Below, one piece after another: positions 28,782-38,305 of a DNA stretch of 64,000 bases (positions within the stretch are counted from its first letter, which is position 1; each line of letters opens with the position of its first letter). The notes below the pieces were generated by a model that was not told the origin of the DNA, ran no database searches, and saw only the letters and a program-made list of their open reading frames with translations. The translations under genes were made by a program, and so were the position numbers. The stretch is from Medakamo hakoo. Lineage: Eukaryota > Chlorophyta > Trebouxiophyceae > Coccomyxaceae. Location of the stretch: positions 806,001-870,000 of the forward strand of contig CP089460.1 of NCBI GenBank assembly GCA_026636295.1, in the 5' to 3' direction.

Positions 28782-29941
28782 TCACAGGCCGGGGATGGAC
28801 ACGCCGTTGGTGGCGACGTTCGCGCCCCACGGGTTGGCCAGGTGCTCCGACAGCGCGGCCAGCGGGGACTTGCCGGTGGCGGCGTGCTGGCCGACAAAGC
28901 CGATGAAGGCGACCATGGCCAGGCGGCCGTTCTTCAGCTCCTTCAGCTTGAGCTCGTCCAGGCCTTCGCCCTTGCCCCAGCCCAGCGGGTCGAACGAGCC
29001 GCCCGGGTACTTGCGCTTTTCCGGGTCCGACTCCTGCGCGCGCGCGCCCTCAGCCGCCGCGAACAGCACGGCCTGGATGGCGACGAGCGTGGAGATGCCC
29101 AGCGGGTTGTTGACGCCAAACCAGGTGGCGTGGCCGTCCGGGGTGGCGGCCCAGGCCTGGGCCTGGACCCAGTCGCCGTAGCCCAGCACCTCGGGCGCGA
29201 GCGCGCCCGCCGCGCCCAGCATGGCCCACCGGCAGTGCTGCAGCTCGGCCTCCTGGTAGCGCTGCAGGTTGGCCGGGACGGCCGCCAGCTTGAGCGGGTC
29301 GAAGCCGAAGTTGCTGCGTGGGGAGGGTGGGGAGGGGGGAAGGCGGGGCGAGTGAGGCGCGGGGCGGAGGGGCGGACAGAGTCGAGGCGCGGGGCGGGCG
29401 GGGGTGCCAGAGAGGGTGAGGCGAAAGCGGATAGAGGAGGAAAGGCGGGGGCCTCCGCGCGGCGCGTGCGGGAGCCCCTTTTTGAGCAGTGCCGCGCTGG
29501 CGGCATAGCTGAGTGTCTGGTCTAGCCCTGCGTGGGGTCGACGGCGTGCCGAACAGGGTGGGCGCCCCCGCCGCCGCGGCCTTTCTGCACGGTGGGCAGG
29601 GTCGGCGTTTTTGCTGCGTTCGCCTTTTCGGGGTCGCGTTGCTTTCCGCGGCCGACCAGCTGCTGGAAACTCGGCCTGACTCCCGCCACGCCGCCATCAA
29701 GCGTCGGACTTGAAACACCAGGCACCCGTGCGGCAGAGTGGCGGGTCGTGGCGCGGCACAGGCGCGGCAAAGAGCGGCCTTTTCCCCCCTGTGTGATAAG
29801 CGCGCGGGCAACGAAAAAGACTCACCCGGGCGCGCCAGACAGGTACGCCGGCTTCTCCGTGCCGGGCGCCCAGTTGCCGGTCTCCACGGCGGCGGCGCGC
29901 ACGGAGCGGCGGCCGGTGACAGCGGGGCGCAGGGAGAACAT
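28782..29941 (-). CDS. LHCA: Photosystem I light-harvesting chlorophyll a/b protein (Lhca type)
   Basis: Three-helix antenna protein of photosystem I in the thylakoid membrane. Two exons fit: 29941-29826 and 29313-28782, giving 215 residues. Exon 1 carries a short basic transit peptide and WAPGTEKPAYLSGAPG. Splicing then recreates G-NFGFDPLKL, the N-terminal LHC motif. Helix B has ELQHCRWAM (residues 62-70) with His as chlorophyll ligand; helix C has ELKNGRLAM (from residue 164). The ending NPWGANVATNGVSIPGL is typical of Lhca rather than Lhcb. I cannot assign a number within the Lhca series. The single intron (512 bp) is far longer than the window's norm. It is head-to-head with the next LHCA gene. 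Confidence 0.93.
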
Positions 29942-30091
29942 GGTTGGTTGAGGTGTGGTGTGGGTGTGGGTGTGGGACGGAGCGGACAGGAAATTGCGAG
30001 TGAAGGGGGGCGGCGGAGGTCGGCGCGCAACCCCACCACTCTTGCTTTCCTGCAACCTTGCCCGCGCCTCACCTCACCGAAAACAACGACC
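29942..30091. promoter_or_regulatory. 150-bp head-to-head promoter between two LHCA genes
   Basis: Two antenna genes start outward from this short region, so light-responsive elements must be shared or overlapping. A GTGTGGGTGTGGG stretch lies on the left. A purine-rich block and an A/C-rich leader (AAAACAACGACC) precede the + ATG. No TATA box is visible. Confidence 0.55.
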
Positions 30092-31694
30092 ATGGCGTCC
30101 ATGCTCCGCTCCAACGCCCCCTCCATGCGCGTACGTTTCAGGTGGACCTGCTGTAGGCGGAGTGGGGTGCGGTGGACGCCCGCGCGGCGGCGGCGCGAGG
30201 GACGAAAGAAGGGCGTGCTGCACTCGCTGCTGGAGACGAAAGGAGACGCGCCTCAGCGGCAGCATGCGTCTGGGGAAAGACAACCTGCTCTCCCCGCGCG
30301 GCCCGCGCGGGCGACGTGCGCACGCGTTTCCTGGCCTTGCCGCCCAGCCGGCTGGACCCACCGGCGTCTGGGCTTGGTCGTTGATGGAGCAGCCTGGCCG
30401 AGCGGCGGCCCACTCGCCCGGCCGGCGACGCTTTCGCCCCAACTCTGAGAGGGTCGAGCGCCGCCGCCCGCCCGCGCTCGTTTTTTTCGACGCGGCGCCG
30501 GCCGAGCACGCACCCACCCACGACGCCGCGGCCCGTGGCCGTGCGCAGGAGGCGCATGCGCTCTAGCTCGCCGCGAGTGGGGATGGGCCGAGGGTCGCAA
30601 GGGTCGGCACGGCGGGCCGAAAGGCGGGCGCTCGGCGCGGAGCCCCTCACCCTCACCCTCTCCCGCTCCGCCTGCCTGCACCCCGCCTGCGGGATGGGGT
30701 CGGAGACCTGCGCCCGCCCCACGCCCCACTCTCCACCCCCCGCCTCGCCCTCTCACAACCACCATGCTGCTCTCCTACCCCCTTTCCCAAATCCGACAGG
30801 GCTCCGTCCGCGCGGCCGCCGCCAAGGCCGACCGCCCGCTCTGGTTCCCCGGCAACCCGGCGCCGGCGTACCTTGACGGCTCCCTGCCCGGCGACTACGG
30901 CTTTGACCCGCTGCGCCTGGGCTCCATGGGCGACGAAGCCGGCCAGTACAACCTGAAGTGGATGCAGATGGCTGAAGTGTTCCACGGCCGCGTCGCGATG
31001 GTGAGTTGGGGAGTGTTTTTTCATTTCCTTCTTTTTTTTCCATCCGGGGACGCGCGCGCGTTGCATGTGGCGGGGGTTGGACAGGAACGACGCGCCGCCG
31101 CGGACTGGTTCGCAGTGCCCTCTGTCCGCCGCCCACCGCTCCGTTCACTCACCGGTGAGTGCTCACCGCACGCCCCCCCCCCCCAAAAAAAAACCACAGA
31201 CCGCCGTCGCGGGCATCCTCGTCCCCGCCATCTCCACCGCCGCCGGCATCACGGGCGTGCCCCAGTGGTACGACGCGCCGAAGGCCATCACCGCGTCCGC
31301 GTCGGCGTACCCGGCCGCCGCCAACGTCTTCGTCACGCTCCTCCTGTCCGCGTGGGTGGAGAACAAGCGCTGGGCCGACATGGAGAACCCGGGCTCCCAG
31401 GGCGACGGCTCGTTCCTGGGCGTGACCGACGCGCTCAAGGGCAAGGAGCCCTGCTACCCGGGCGGGCCCTGGTTCGACCCCATGGGCCTGTCCCGCGGCG
31501 ACCCGGCCAAGTACGAGGAGTACAAGGTCAAGGAAATCAAAAACGGCCGCCTGGCCATGGTCGCGTTCGCCGGCTTCGAAGCGCAGCACCGCGCGACGGG
31601 CAAGGGCCCCATCGAAAACCTGATCGACCACATCCAGACGGGCGCGACGTTTGCGACGAACGGCGTGTCCCTGCCGCTGTACCACGCCAACTGA
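30092..31694 (+). CDS. LHCA: Photosystem I light-harvesting chlorophyll a/b protein (Lhca type)
   Basis: Three exons fit: 30092-30130, 30800-31000 and 31200-31694, giving 244 residues. Exon 1 encodes just the first 13 residues of the transit peptide; intron 1 is 669 bp. The mature part begins near ADRPLWFPG and contains [15 protein letters not shown]. Helix B is EVFHGRVAM (residues 72-80), cut by intron 2 directly after Met; helix C is [12 protein letters not shown] (from residue 192). The end is [14 protein letters not shown]. The His in helix B argues against the red-shifted Asn-ligand type. A poly-C stretch followed by A9 precedes the second acceptor. It sits between two other LHCA genes and is in tandem with the next. 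Confidence 0.93.
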
Positions 31695-32087
31695 GAGGGT
31701 GGTGTGTGCGTGAGGCAAAGCAGGGCGCGTGAGCGGCGGGGTCCGTGAGAGAAGAGAACGAGAGTGTGAGAGAGAGCTTCCCGGGCCGTGTAAAGGGCCC
31801 CGGAAAACACAGAGCTGTGCGCGTCTTTTTGAGGGGTTGAAGCCCCCGCCCCCTCGGTTTCTTTTTGCTTGGACACGGTGTGACGCGAGCGTGCGCGGGG
31901 AGGTGTGCGTGTGGCTAAAGGCCGCGGAGGGACGTGCGCATGGAGGTGGCAGGCCAGTGGGAGCGTAGGTTGGGGGTCAAGGGGGGGAGGCCGGGGGGGG
32001 GGGGGGCGGCCTCACCCTCTTCACTCCCCTGTTCGTTTCGTCCCGTCCCCTCGCGCGACCCCGCCGCCACACCGCAACCCGCCCACC
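31695..32087. other. Intergenic region between tandem LHCA genes
   Basis: 393 bp. The 3' flank has GAGAGAG patches and a TGTAA at about 31788, a possible poly(A) signal. The distal half is purine-rich with a G-run (about 31994-32007) and then a pyrimidine-rich leader to the next ATG at 32088. It must hold that gene's promoter; no TATA box is seen. Confidence 0.5.
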
Positions 32088-33453
32088 ATGGCCGCCACCC
32101 TGAAGACCGCGGGCGTCAACGCCACGCGCACGGTGAGTGTTGCGGCTGTGGCCGTTTTGCGTATGCTGACGCCGTCGAAAAAGACGGGTGCCTCTGCTCT
32201 TGTTCCAACCCAGCGCTTTTGGCAGTGCGCCCAGGCAGCTGGGACGGGCGAAAAAACGGGTGCACGCGGCACGCCGCGCTTTGTCCGCCCGCCCACTCCC
32301 GCTCTACACGGAGATCAAATCGTAGCCTACCTGAAAGGGAGGAAGCGAGGCGCACCGGCAGCGGCCGCTGTCCGGCCGCGGAGGGCGATTCCCAGACCTT
32401 ATCGCCGGTCGGCGCGCCGCGCATGCACGCGCGCCACGGACCCGTGCCCCTCTCGGCCGGCCGCTGCGCCCGACAAGACCCGACCTTGACGCACGCTGCT
32501 TGCCCTGGGCGGTGGAAGCGTGAAAAAGGGGTGGAGGTCGGGCGGCGACGCTGACGGGTTGGGAGGCTGGAGGAGACGCGGCTCGCCCGACCCTCGTCCC
32601 TCTCCCCGCCCAACCTGGGCCTGCCTCCGCCTCTGGCGGCCCGCCCCGCCGCCGCGGCGCCCTCCCACTACAACCACGCCCGCCATCAAACGCGTCCTGG
32701 AGGCCTGTCCCACTCACGCAAGCACACGTAAAAACCAAAAACCGCAAAACAAACCAGTCCCGCACCGTGACCGTCAACGCGGCCGCGCGCCCGGTGTGGA
32801 AGCCGGGCACGCCCCCCCCCGCCCACCTGGACGGCTCCCTGCCGGGCGACTACGGCTTCGACCCCTTCAACCTGGGCGCCAACCCCGCCGCCCTGCGCTG
32901 GTACGCGCACGCCGAGCTGATCCACGGCCGCACCGCCATGGCCGCGGCCGCGGGCATCATCGGCACGTCGATCCTGCACGTCGCGGGCGCGGACGTCCCC
33001 TCCTGGTTCGACGCGGGCAAGGTCTCCGTCGAGCGGACGGGCTGGCCCGGCTCCTCGCTCTTCATCGCCCAGATGTTCCTGTACCACTTCGTGGAGATCA
33101 AGCGCCTGCAGGACTTCAAGAAGCCGGGCTCCCAGGCGGAGCCCGGCTCGTTCTTCGGCTTCGAGTCCGCGTTCAAGGGCACGGGCGACAAGGCGGCCAT
33201 CTACCCGGGCGGCCCCATGTTCGACCCGCTGGGCCTGGGCACCGGCCCGTCCGCCGACGCCATGAAGCTGCGCGAAGTGAAGAACGGCCGCCTCGCCATG
33301 GTCGCGTGCGCCGGCTTCGCGGGTCAGTACGCGGCGACGGGCAAGGACCCCATCGACGCCCTGCTCCTCCACCTCCAGAACCCGGCCGCCAACAACTTTG
33401 CGACCAACGGCGTGTCCCTGCCCTTCGACAACCCCATCCCGGGCTACCTGTGA
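32088..33453 (+). CDS. LHCA: Photosystem I light-harvesting chlorophyll a/b protein (Lhca type)
   Basis: Two exons fit: 32088-32132 (15 residues of transit peptide) and 32758-33453, giving 246 residues; the intron is 625 bp. The junction gives NATRT-SRTVTVNAAARPVW. The mature part has [15 protein letters not shown], helix B ELIHGRTAM (from residue 68) and helix C EVKNGRLAM (from residue 189). The end is [18 protein letters not shown]. The middle loop (GADVPSWFDAGKV, FVEIKRLQDFKKPGSQ) differs clearly from the other two copies, so the three are old paralogues rather than a recent duplication. All three share the unusually long first intron. Confidence 0.93.
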
Positions 33454-33792
33454 GCGGGCGGGTCGGTCGGTGGGGTTTTTTGTTTGTGAGATCCGAGATG
33501 TGAGAAGAGAACAAGAGAGAGGGGGGGGGGGCCGCTGTGTGTGATCGAGAGAGAGACCGAGGCTGCGAGGGCCGACAAGGCACACATAACTCAGTGTGCG
33601 CGACCACGGAGACAAGCAGACAGCGCGCGGTGGGAGAAGAGCGACACGGGCCGGCGTCGCGTCGCGACCAGTGGGGTCCTTCCATCCTGTGCGGGGACGC
33701 GGAGGTTGGTCGCGGCCCACTCTCCATCACACAGAGCCTCATTCTCGCCCGTCCTTCGCCGCACCAAAACCACTCCACCACACGCCATCACA
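33454..33792. other. Intergenic region after the LHCA cluster
   Basis: 339 bp with a G-run (about 33522-33531), GA-rich patches and then a mixed upstream region for the next gene ending in a C/A-rich leader. No gene is recognised. Confidence 0.5.
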
Positions 33793-35291
33793 ATGTCCCT
33801 GTCCCTGGCCCGCGCGCCCGCGGCCCTGGTCCGGCCAGCGTCGGCCAAGGTCTGTTGGACGGGAAGAGCGTGCTGTTTTTCGTTTTTTTCCCCGTCCTCG
33901 TCGACGAAAACGCATTGGTTCGCTTTTCTCACGCGCGACGGACCCACAACACCCCCCTCAAACAGCCTCGCCCGCGGTCGTCCAGCGTGGCGGCGGCCTT
34001 GTCACACGCCATGCCAGGTGAGCAAGGGTGGAGGGAGGGGCGGGATGATAATCGCGGCGGTCTCGGAAACAAAAAAAGGCGCGGCGGCTAGGCGCCGGCC
34101 GCATGCCCTCTCGCAAGCTGCATTTCCTTGCGACCTCCCGGCCATTTCCACGCCCGTCCATGAAGCACATTGTGCTTGCAAGGCGCTGTCGCACCCATCC
34201 ATGTGTCAAACCGCCGCCGGAACTCACCACACGCCCCCCCCCCTCCGTTTCCATGCCGAAAAACGCGCCTCAGTTCCTGCGCCGACCCGCACCCGCGCTC
34301 CAAAACCTTCCTCTCCTTCGCCCCTGCTCCCGCCGCTCATCACCCAGGACCAGGTCCGCGCCCTGGAAGCCAACCTGGACGACGGCCCGTCCGTGGCGGC
34401 GCTGCGCCGGTTCAACACGGCCCTGCGCGGCCTGACGGCCGAGAACTGGGGTGCGTTGCTTTCCTGGTTTCATGCGGCCCCGCCATGCCCATCCCACCCC
34501 ATCCCACCCCATCCCACCCCATCCCACCTCACCCGCCCCCGTCACCCCACGGGAACGTCCCCCACCCTCCCCCTGCAAAACACCGCGCAACAGAACGCAA
34601 GCTCCGCCCCGTCATGCACGCCCTGGCCCACAACCTGGAGTCTTTCAACCCAGCCTTCGCCGCCGTCGTCCTGGCCGTCCAGTGCACGATCGGCGGCGGG
34701 TCCGACTACGAGCGCCGGGACGCGGCGTTGAAGGGGCTCATCCAGCCGCTGGCCGGCGAGTACGGCATGCACAACGGGGAGGCCCAGGCCCAGACGCACC
34801 GGGCCCTGTTCCGCCAATTTTACGAGGACTTGCTGAGGACGCCGCTGGCCGAGGCGCTGGCGTCCGACCCGGCCCCGTCGGGGTCGGCCGCCCTGTTCCA
34901 GCGCATGATGGCCGACATTGCCACGGCCGGCGGCCGGGTGCCCCTGTCCCCGCCCGGGTCCCTGCCGCCCGCGGCCGCCTCCACCGCGGCGTCGTACGCG
35001 CTGGGCTACAACCTGGCGATCGAGTACCTGGCCGACTACGAAAAGACGTGGATGCTCGACTCCTTCCGGGCGCTGGACGCGGCGATCCTGGCCCCTGGCG
35101 GCCGCCCGCTCACCCAGTGGGTGTTCTTGGAGGTGCACGCCGAGGGTGAGGCGGAGCATGCGGCCATTGGGCACGCCGCGGCGGCGGCCCTCGTCCCCGC
35201 GGAGCATGAAGGCATCGTCCGGGCGGCCATGGCCGACCACGACCGCGATTTCGCGGCTTTTTACAATGAGCTGGCGGGCATGCTGGAGTGA
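33793..35291 (+). CDS. Haem-oxygenase-fold protein, possible non-haem di-iron enzyme
   Basis: Exon reading: 33793-33849, 33966-34017, 34274-34450 and 34594-35291 (327 residues). The last junction (ENW-ERKLRPVMH) is solid; exons 2 and 3 start less certainly. The first ~80 residues look like a plastid transit peptide. The rest is an all-helical bundle resembling the TENA/PqqC/CADD group. Spacing of candidate metal ligands in the C-terminal helices matches CADD-like di-iron oxidases: Glu245 in DYEKTW, then His277, Glu281 and His284 in VHAEGEAEH. In CADD the third of these four is Asp. An upstream E/H pair lies in GEAQAQTHRAL, with a spacing one residue shorter than CADD's. It could instead be a plain TENA-like or bilin-binding protein. 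No substrate is proposed. Confidence 0.6.
34487..34532. repeat. CCATCCCACC decamer minisatellite in an intron
   Basis: Four to five head-to-tail copies of a C-rich decamer lie within intron 3 of the haem-oxygenase-fold gene. A related C-rich repeat recurs at 49630-49675. Confidence 0.85.
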
Positions 35292-35458
35292 GTGAATGAA
35301 GAGAGAGAGCTGTGTGCGCGTGTGTGTGCGTGTGTATGAGACAGAGAGGGGGGGGGGGGGAGGGGGGGTTGGATGGAAAAAAGAGAGAGGAAAACGCGCG
35401 GCGCAGCGCACACACCCTTCATTCGGCGGCAACAGGCCAACAAAAAGAAAAGTCATTG

Positions 35459-36612
35459 ATGCCGCTGTCCGCAGTCTCCACCGCCGCTGACGCGGCCGCC
35501 GCGGGCAAGTCCGTGGCGGGTAAAACCATCGTCGTGACGGGCGGCGCTGCGGGAATTGGGCGCGAAGCCGCGCTCGTGTTTGCACAGCAGGGCGCGCACG
35601 TCGTCATCGGCTGCCGCAACACCGCGGCCGGGCAAGCTGTGGCAGACGAGGCCAAGACGGCTGGGGCCAAGGTGAGGGATGGGAGGGAGGGGGACGGGGG
35701 ACGGGGACGGCGGCGGCGTGCCTCCTCCCCTCCTGCCCCGCTCCCCCGACAGACGTGGCACCACCCGCTCCTCTCTCCATCCCACTCCCCCCCCCCCTCT
35801 CACACGCCCCCTCGTCCGCCACCAAACCCCACGCACGCCCCCAGGGCACCATCACCGTCCGCCCGCTGGACCTGTCCGACGTCTCCTCCGTCCTGTCCTT
35901 TGCCCGGCGCGTCGCCAAGGATGAGCCCCGCCTCGACGTCCTGCTCAACAACGCGGGCGTGATGGCGTGCCCGGAGCTGAGGACGGCGGACGGGTTCGAA
36001 TTGCAAATGGGCACCAACCACCACGGCCACTTCCTGCTGACGCGCGAGCTGCTGCCCAAGTTGGAAGCGACGCCGGACCCGCCCGCGCGCGTGGTGTGCG
36101 TCGCGTCGCTGGCCCACACGACGCCGGCGTCCCTGGACACGACCGACCTGCACTGGCGCACCCGGCCCTACGACCGCGTCCGCGCGTACGGCGCGTCCAA
36201 GCTGGCCAACGTCCTGCACGCGCGCGGCCTGGCCAAGCGCGCCGACCCGGCCAAGGTCCTGGCGTTTTCCCTGCACCCGGGCGTCATCCAGACCGACCTC
36301 TTCCGCCACGTCGGCGGGGCGCCGGGCACGTGGGCCGGGGCGGCGCTCGCCGCCGTGGGCGGCGCCGTGCGCGCGCTGGGCTCGTCCATCCTGGGCCGGC
36401 CCCTGATGAAGACGGTGCCCCAGGGCGCCGCGACGAGCGTGTACGCGGCGACGTCCCCCGACCTGGGCCCCGCCCAAAACGGGTTTTACCTGGCCGACTG
36501 CGCGCCGTGCGCGCCCTCTGCGGCCGGGCGGGACGACGCCCTGGCGGACGCGCTGTGGGCCGCGACGGAAGCGGACGTGGACGCGGCGCTGGCAAAACGC
36601 GGGCTGAAGTGA
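35459..36612 (+). CDS. Short-chain dehydrogenase/reductase (retinol-dehydrogenase/Tic32-like)
   Basis: NAD(P)-dependent oxidoreductase of the classical/extended SDR type. Two exons fit (35459-35671 and 35845-36612), giving 326 residues. The cofactor loop TGGAAGIG lies at residues 27-34, preceded by the KTIVV strand; NNAG follows near 106-109. Catalytic residues are Ser159 (VCVASLAH), Tyr186 and Lys190 (YGASK). The substrate-binding region LHPGVIQTDLFRHVGG matches RDH11/WWOX/Tic32-like SDRs. The ATG is short of a long transit peptide, so location is uncertain. A GA/GT/G-rich flank precedes it. The substrate is not inferable from sequence. Confidence 0.85.
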
Positions 36613-36633
36613 CAAGGGACGGGAGTGTGTGTC

Positions 36634-36658
36634 GGGGGGGGGGGGGGGGGGGGGGGGG
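36634..36658 (+). repeat. G25 homopolymer in the 3' flank of the SDR gene
   Basis: Uninterrupted G run about 20 bp after the SDR stop, in the convergent gap to UBE2S. Confidence 0.95.
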
Positions 36659-36764
36659 TGACGCGGTGCGCGCGTGTGAAAAGAGACAGGGCTGGCCCTG
36701 AGTTTTTTTTTAGTACCACAAAAAAAAAATTACGCCCGCTCCGGCGCATTCTAGGGGAAACTTT

Positions 36765-37543
36765 CTACAGCCGCTTCAGGGAGCGCTTCTTGACGGCCGC
36801 GACTTTGGCGGCTTTGGCTGCGGCAGCGGCGGCGGCCGCAGCGGCGGACGGCGCGTCGCCGTCCTTGCCGTCCTCGCCGCCGCCGCCCGGCCCACCCCCG
36901 CCGCCGCCGCCCGCGTTCAGTGCGTTGGCCCCGCCCGCCGCCGTCAGCGGGCCGGCGCCGCCGCCGCCCCCGCCCCGCCCGCCGCCCGCGGCGTGAATGG
37001 ACGCCATCAGCCGCGCCCGGCGCGCGAACTCGCCGTAGTCCTCCAACAGCAGGCGGCCCGCCTCCTCGTTGAGCGCCGACTCGGCAAAGGGCTCGATCAG
37101 CAGGCAGCGGACGACGACCAGGACGTGGCGCAGGCCCAGGTCGGGCTGTGAGTGGGGGGTGGGGGGGTGGGGTGGGGTGGGGTGGGTGGGTGGGTGGGTG
37201 GGTGGGTGGGTGGGTGGGGGGGGGGGGGCGCGGGCGGCTTGAGGGTGCGGGGGGAGCACGCGGGCGGGGGGGGCAAGGCAAGCAGCCTGGGAGCAAAGAG
37301 CCGCACCCACCCACCCACCCACCCCCCACCCCGCCCCCGCCCCCGCCCCCCGCCCCCGCCCCTCCCAACACACCTGCCAGTCCTTTTTCAAAACGTTGAC
37401 GCACACGTCCCCCGCAGCCGACACGTTTGGGTGGAACAGCTTGGTCAGGAACGTGCCCTTGGGCGGGGCGGACGGGAAGTCGGGGCCCAGGTCCAGGCGC
37501 AGGCGGAAGGTGCCGCCCTCGTACGGCGTGCCGGCTGTGTGGG

Positions 37544-37587
<44 letters not shown>

Positions 37588-37956
37588 GGAAGGTCCGGGG
37601 AGTGTTTTTCTTGGCGGCGGAGAGGGGAGGGCGCGAGCGCGCCGCGCACCCGCCCCCTCTCCTCCTTGTCGTCGCGCGCGCGGAGAGGAAGCAAACGCCT
37701 CACACCAAGCCCTCACCTGGCCCGTCGTAGTCAGCCAGTACTTCAGTGATGTTGTCAGAGGGCAGGACCTGGCGTGGGCGGCAGGGCGTGGGAGAGGAGG
37801 GCGGGGCGTGAGCGCGCCGACTGCCGCCCGAATGCGCGCCGCCGCACGACAAAAAAAACACGGGCGCTCAAAACTCACCCGGATGCCGTCCTCCGGCTTC
37901 TCCGCCAGCTCCTTGAGCTCACGGGCAACCACGCGCACGGCGGACGCGGACAGCAT
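36765..37956 (-). CDS. UBE2S: Ubiquitin-conjugating enzyme E2 S (APC/C K11 chain-elongating type)
   Basis: E2 enzyme that extends ubiquitin chains on anaphase-promoting-complex substrates. Four exons fit: 37956-37879, 37768-37717, 37534-37374 and 37145-36765, giving 223 residues against 222 in human. Marks include GPAGTPYEGGTFRLRL, FLTKLFHPNV, the catalytic Cys88 in GDVCVNVLKKDW, LGLRHVLVVVRCLLIEP and ESALNEEAGRLLLEDYGEF. After a Gly/Ala-rich linker the protein ends KKRSLKRL, equivalent to the Leu-Arg tail by which human UBE2S docks on APC/C. The plant counterpart is UBC22. Introns 2 and 3 carry extreme G/C runs, C-rich on the sense strand. Confidence 0.93.
37146..37373. repeat. Inverted G-rich / C-rich blocks within UBE2S intron 3
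   Basis: On the + strand the intron has a GGGT block (about 37155-37230) and, about 75 bp on, a complementary CCCA/CCCC block (about 37307-37370). The two can pair as an imperfect stem, or each can form G-quadruplex or i-motif structures. Confidence 0.7.
37548..37586 (+). repeat. G39 homopolymer (C39 on the sense strand) in UBE2S intron 2
   Basis: The longest homopolymer in the window, just upstream (sense strand) of the intron 2 acceptor. Confidence 0.95.
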
Positions 37957-38305
37957 TGCTTGTGCGTTTGCCTGTTGTTTTTGTGAGGGACGGAAAAATT
38001 CGTGAGCCAACCGCTCCGATGCGGTCGCGCGGGCCGGGCGGGCCCGGGCAGGCGGCGGCGACCCGGTCCTCAGGCCGAGCTGGGCTGGGGCTGCGAGGCA
38101 CACGTACGTGAGAGGAAAAAAGACCGGGGCGGAGCGGCCTGCCGTGTCGTCCGCGGGACCGGTCGGAACACCAAAAAAAAAAAGAAGACTGGGACGGGAG
38201 ACAAAACCAGGGAGACAAAAAAAGGCGCAGGGCCCCTCGTTTTGCACCGCGGCCCCCCCGCCCACCCCTCTTCCCAGCCCCCGCCACCCACCCCACCCCC
38301 ACCCC
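37957..38305. other. Intergenic region (UBE2S upstream / ClpP 3' flank)
   Basis: 349 bp with short A runs near 38174-38185 and 38217-38222 and a C-rich end next to the ClpP stop. It serves as UBE2S promoter and ClpP 3' end. The frame upstream of the UBE2S ATG stays open, so a longer N-terminus cannot be excluded. No other gene is recognised. Confidence 0.5.

Noticed and set aside
36613-36764. A small ORF across the G25 tract
   Set aside because: It encodes only poly-Gly and depends on homopolymer length; it lies in a convergent 3' region.
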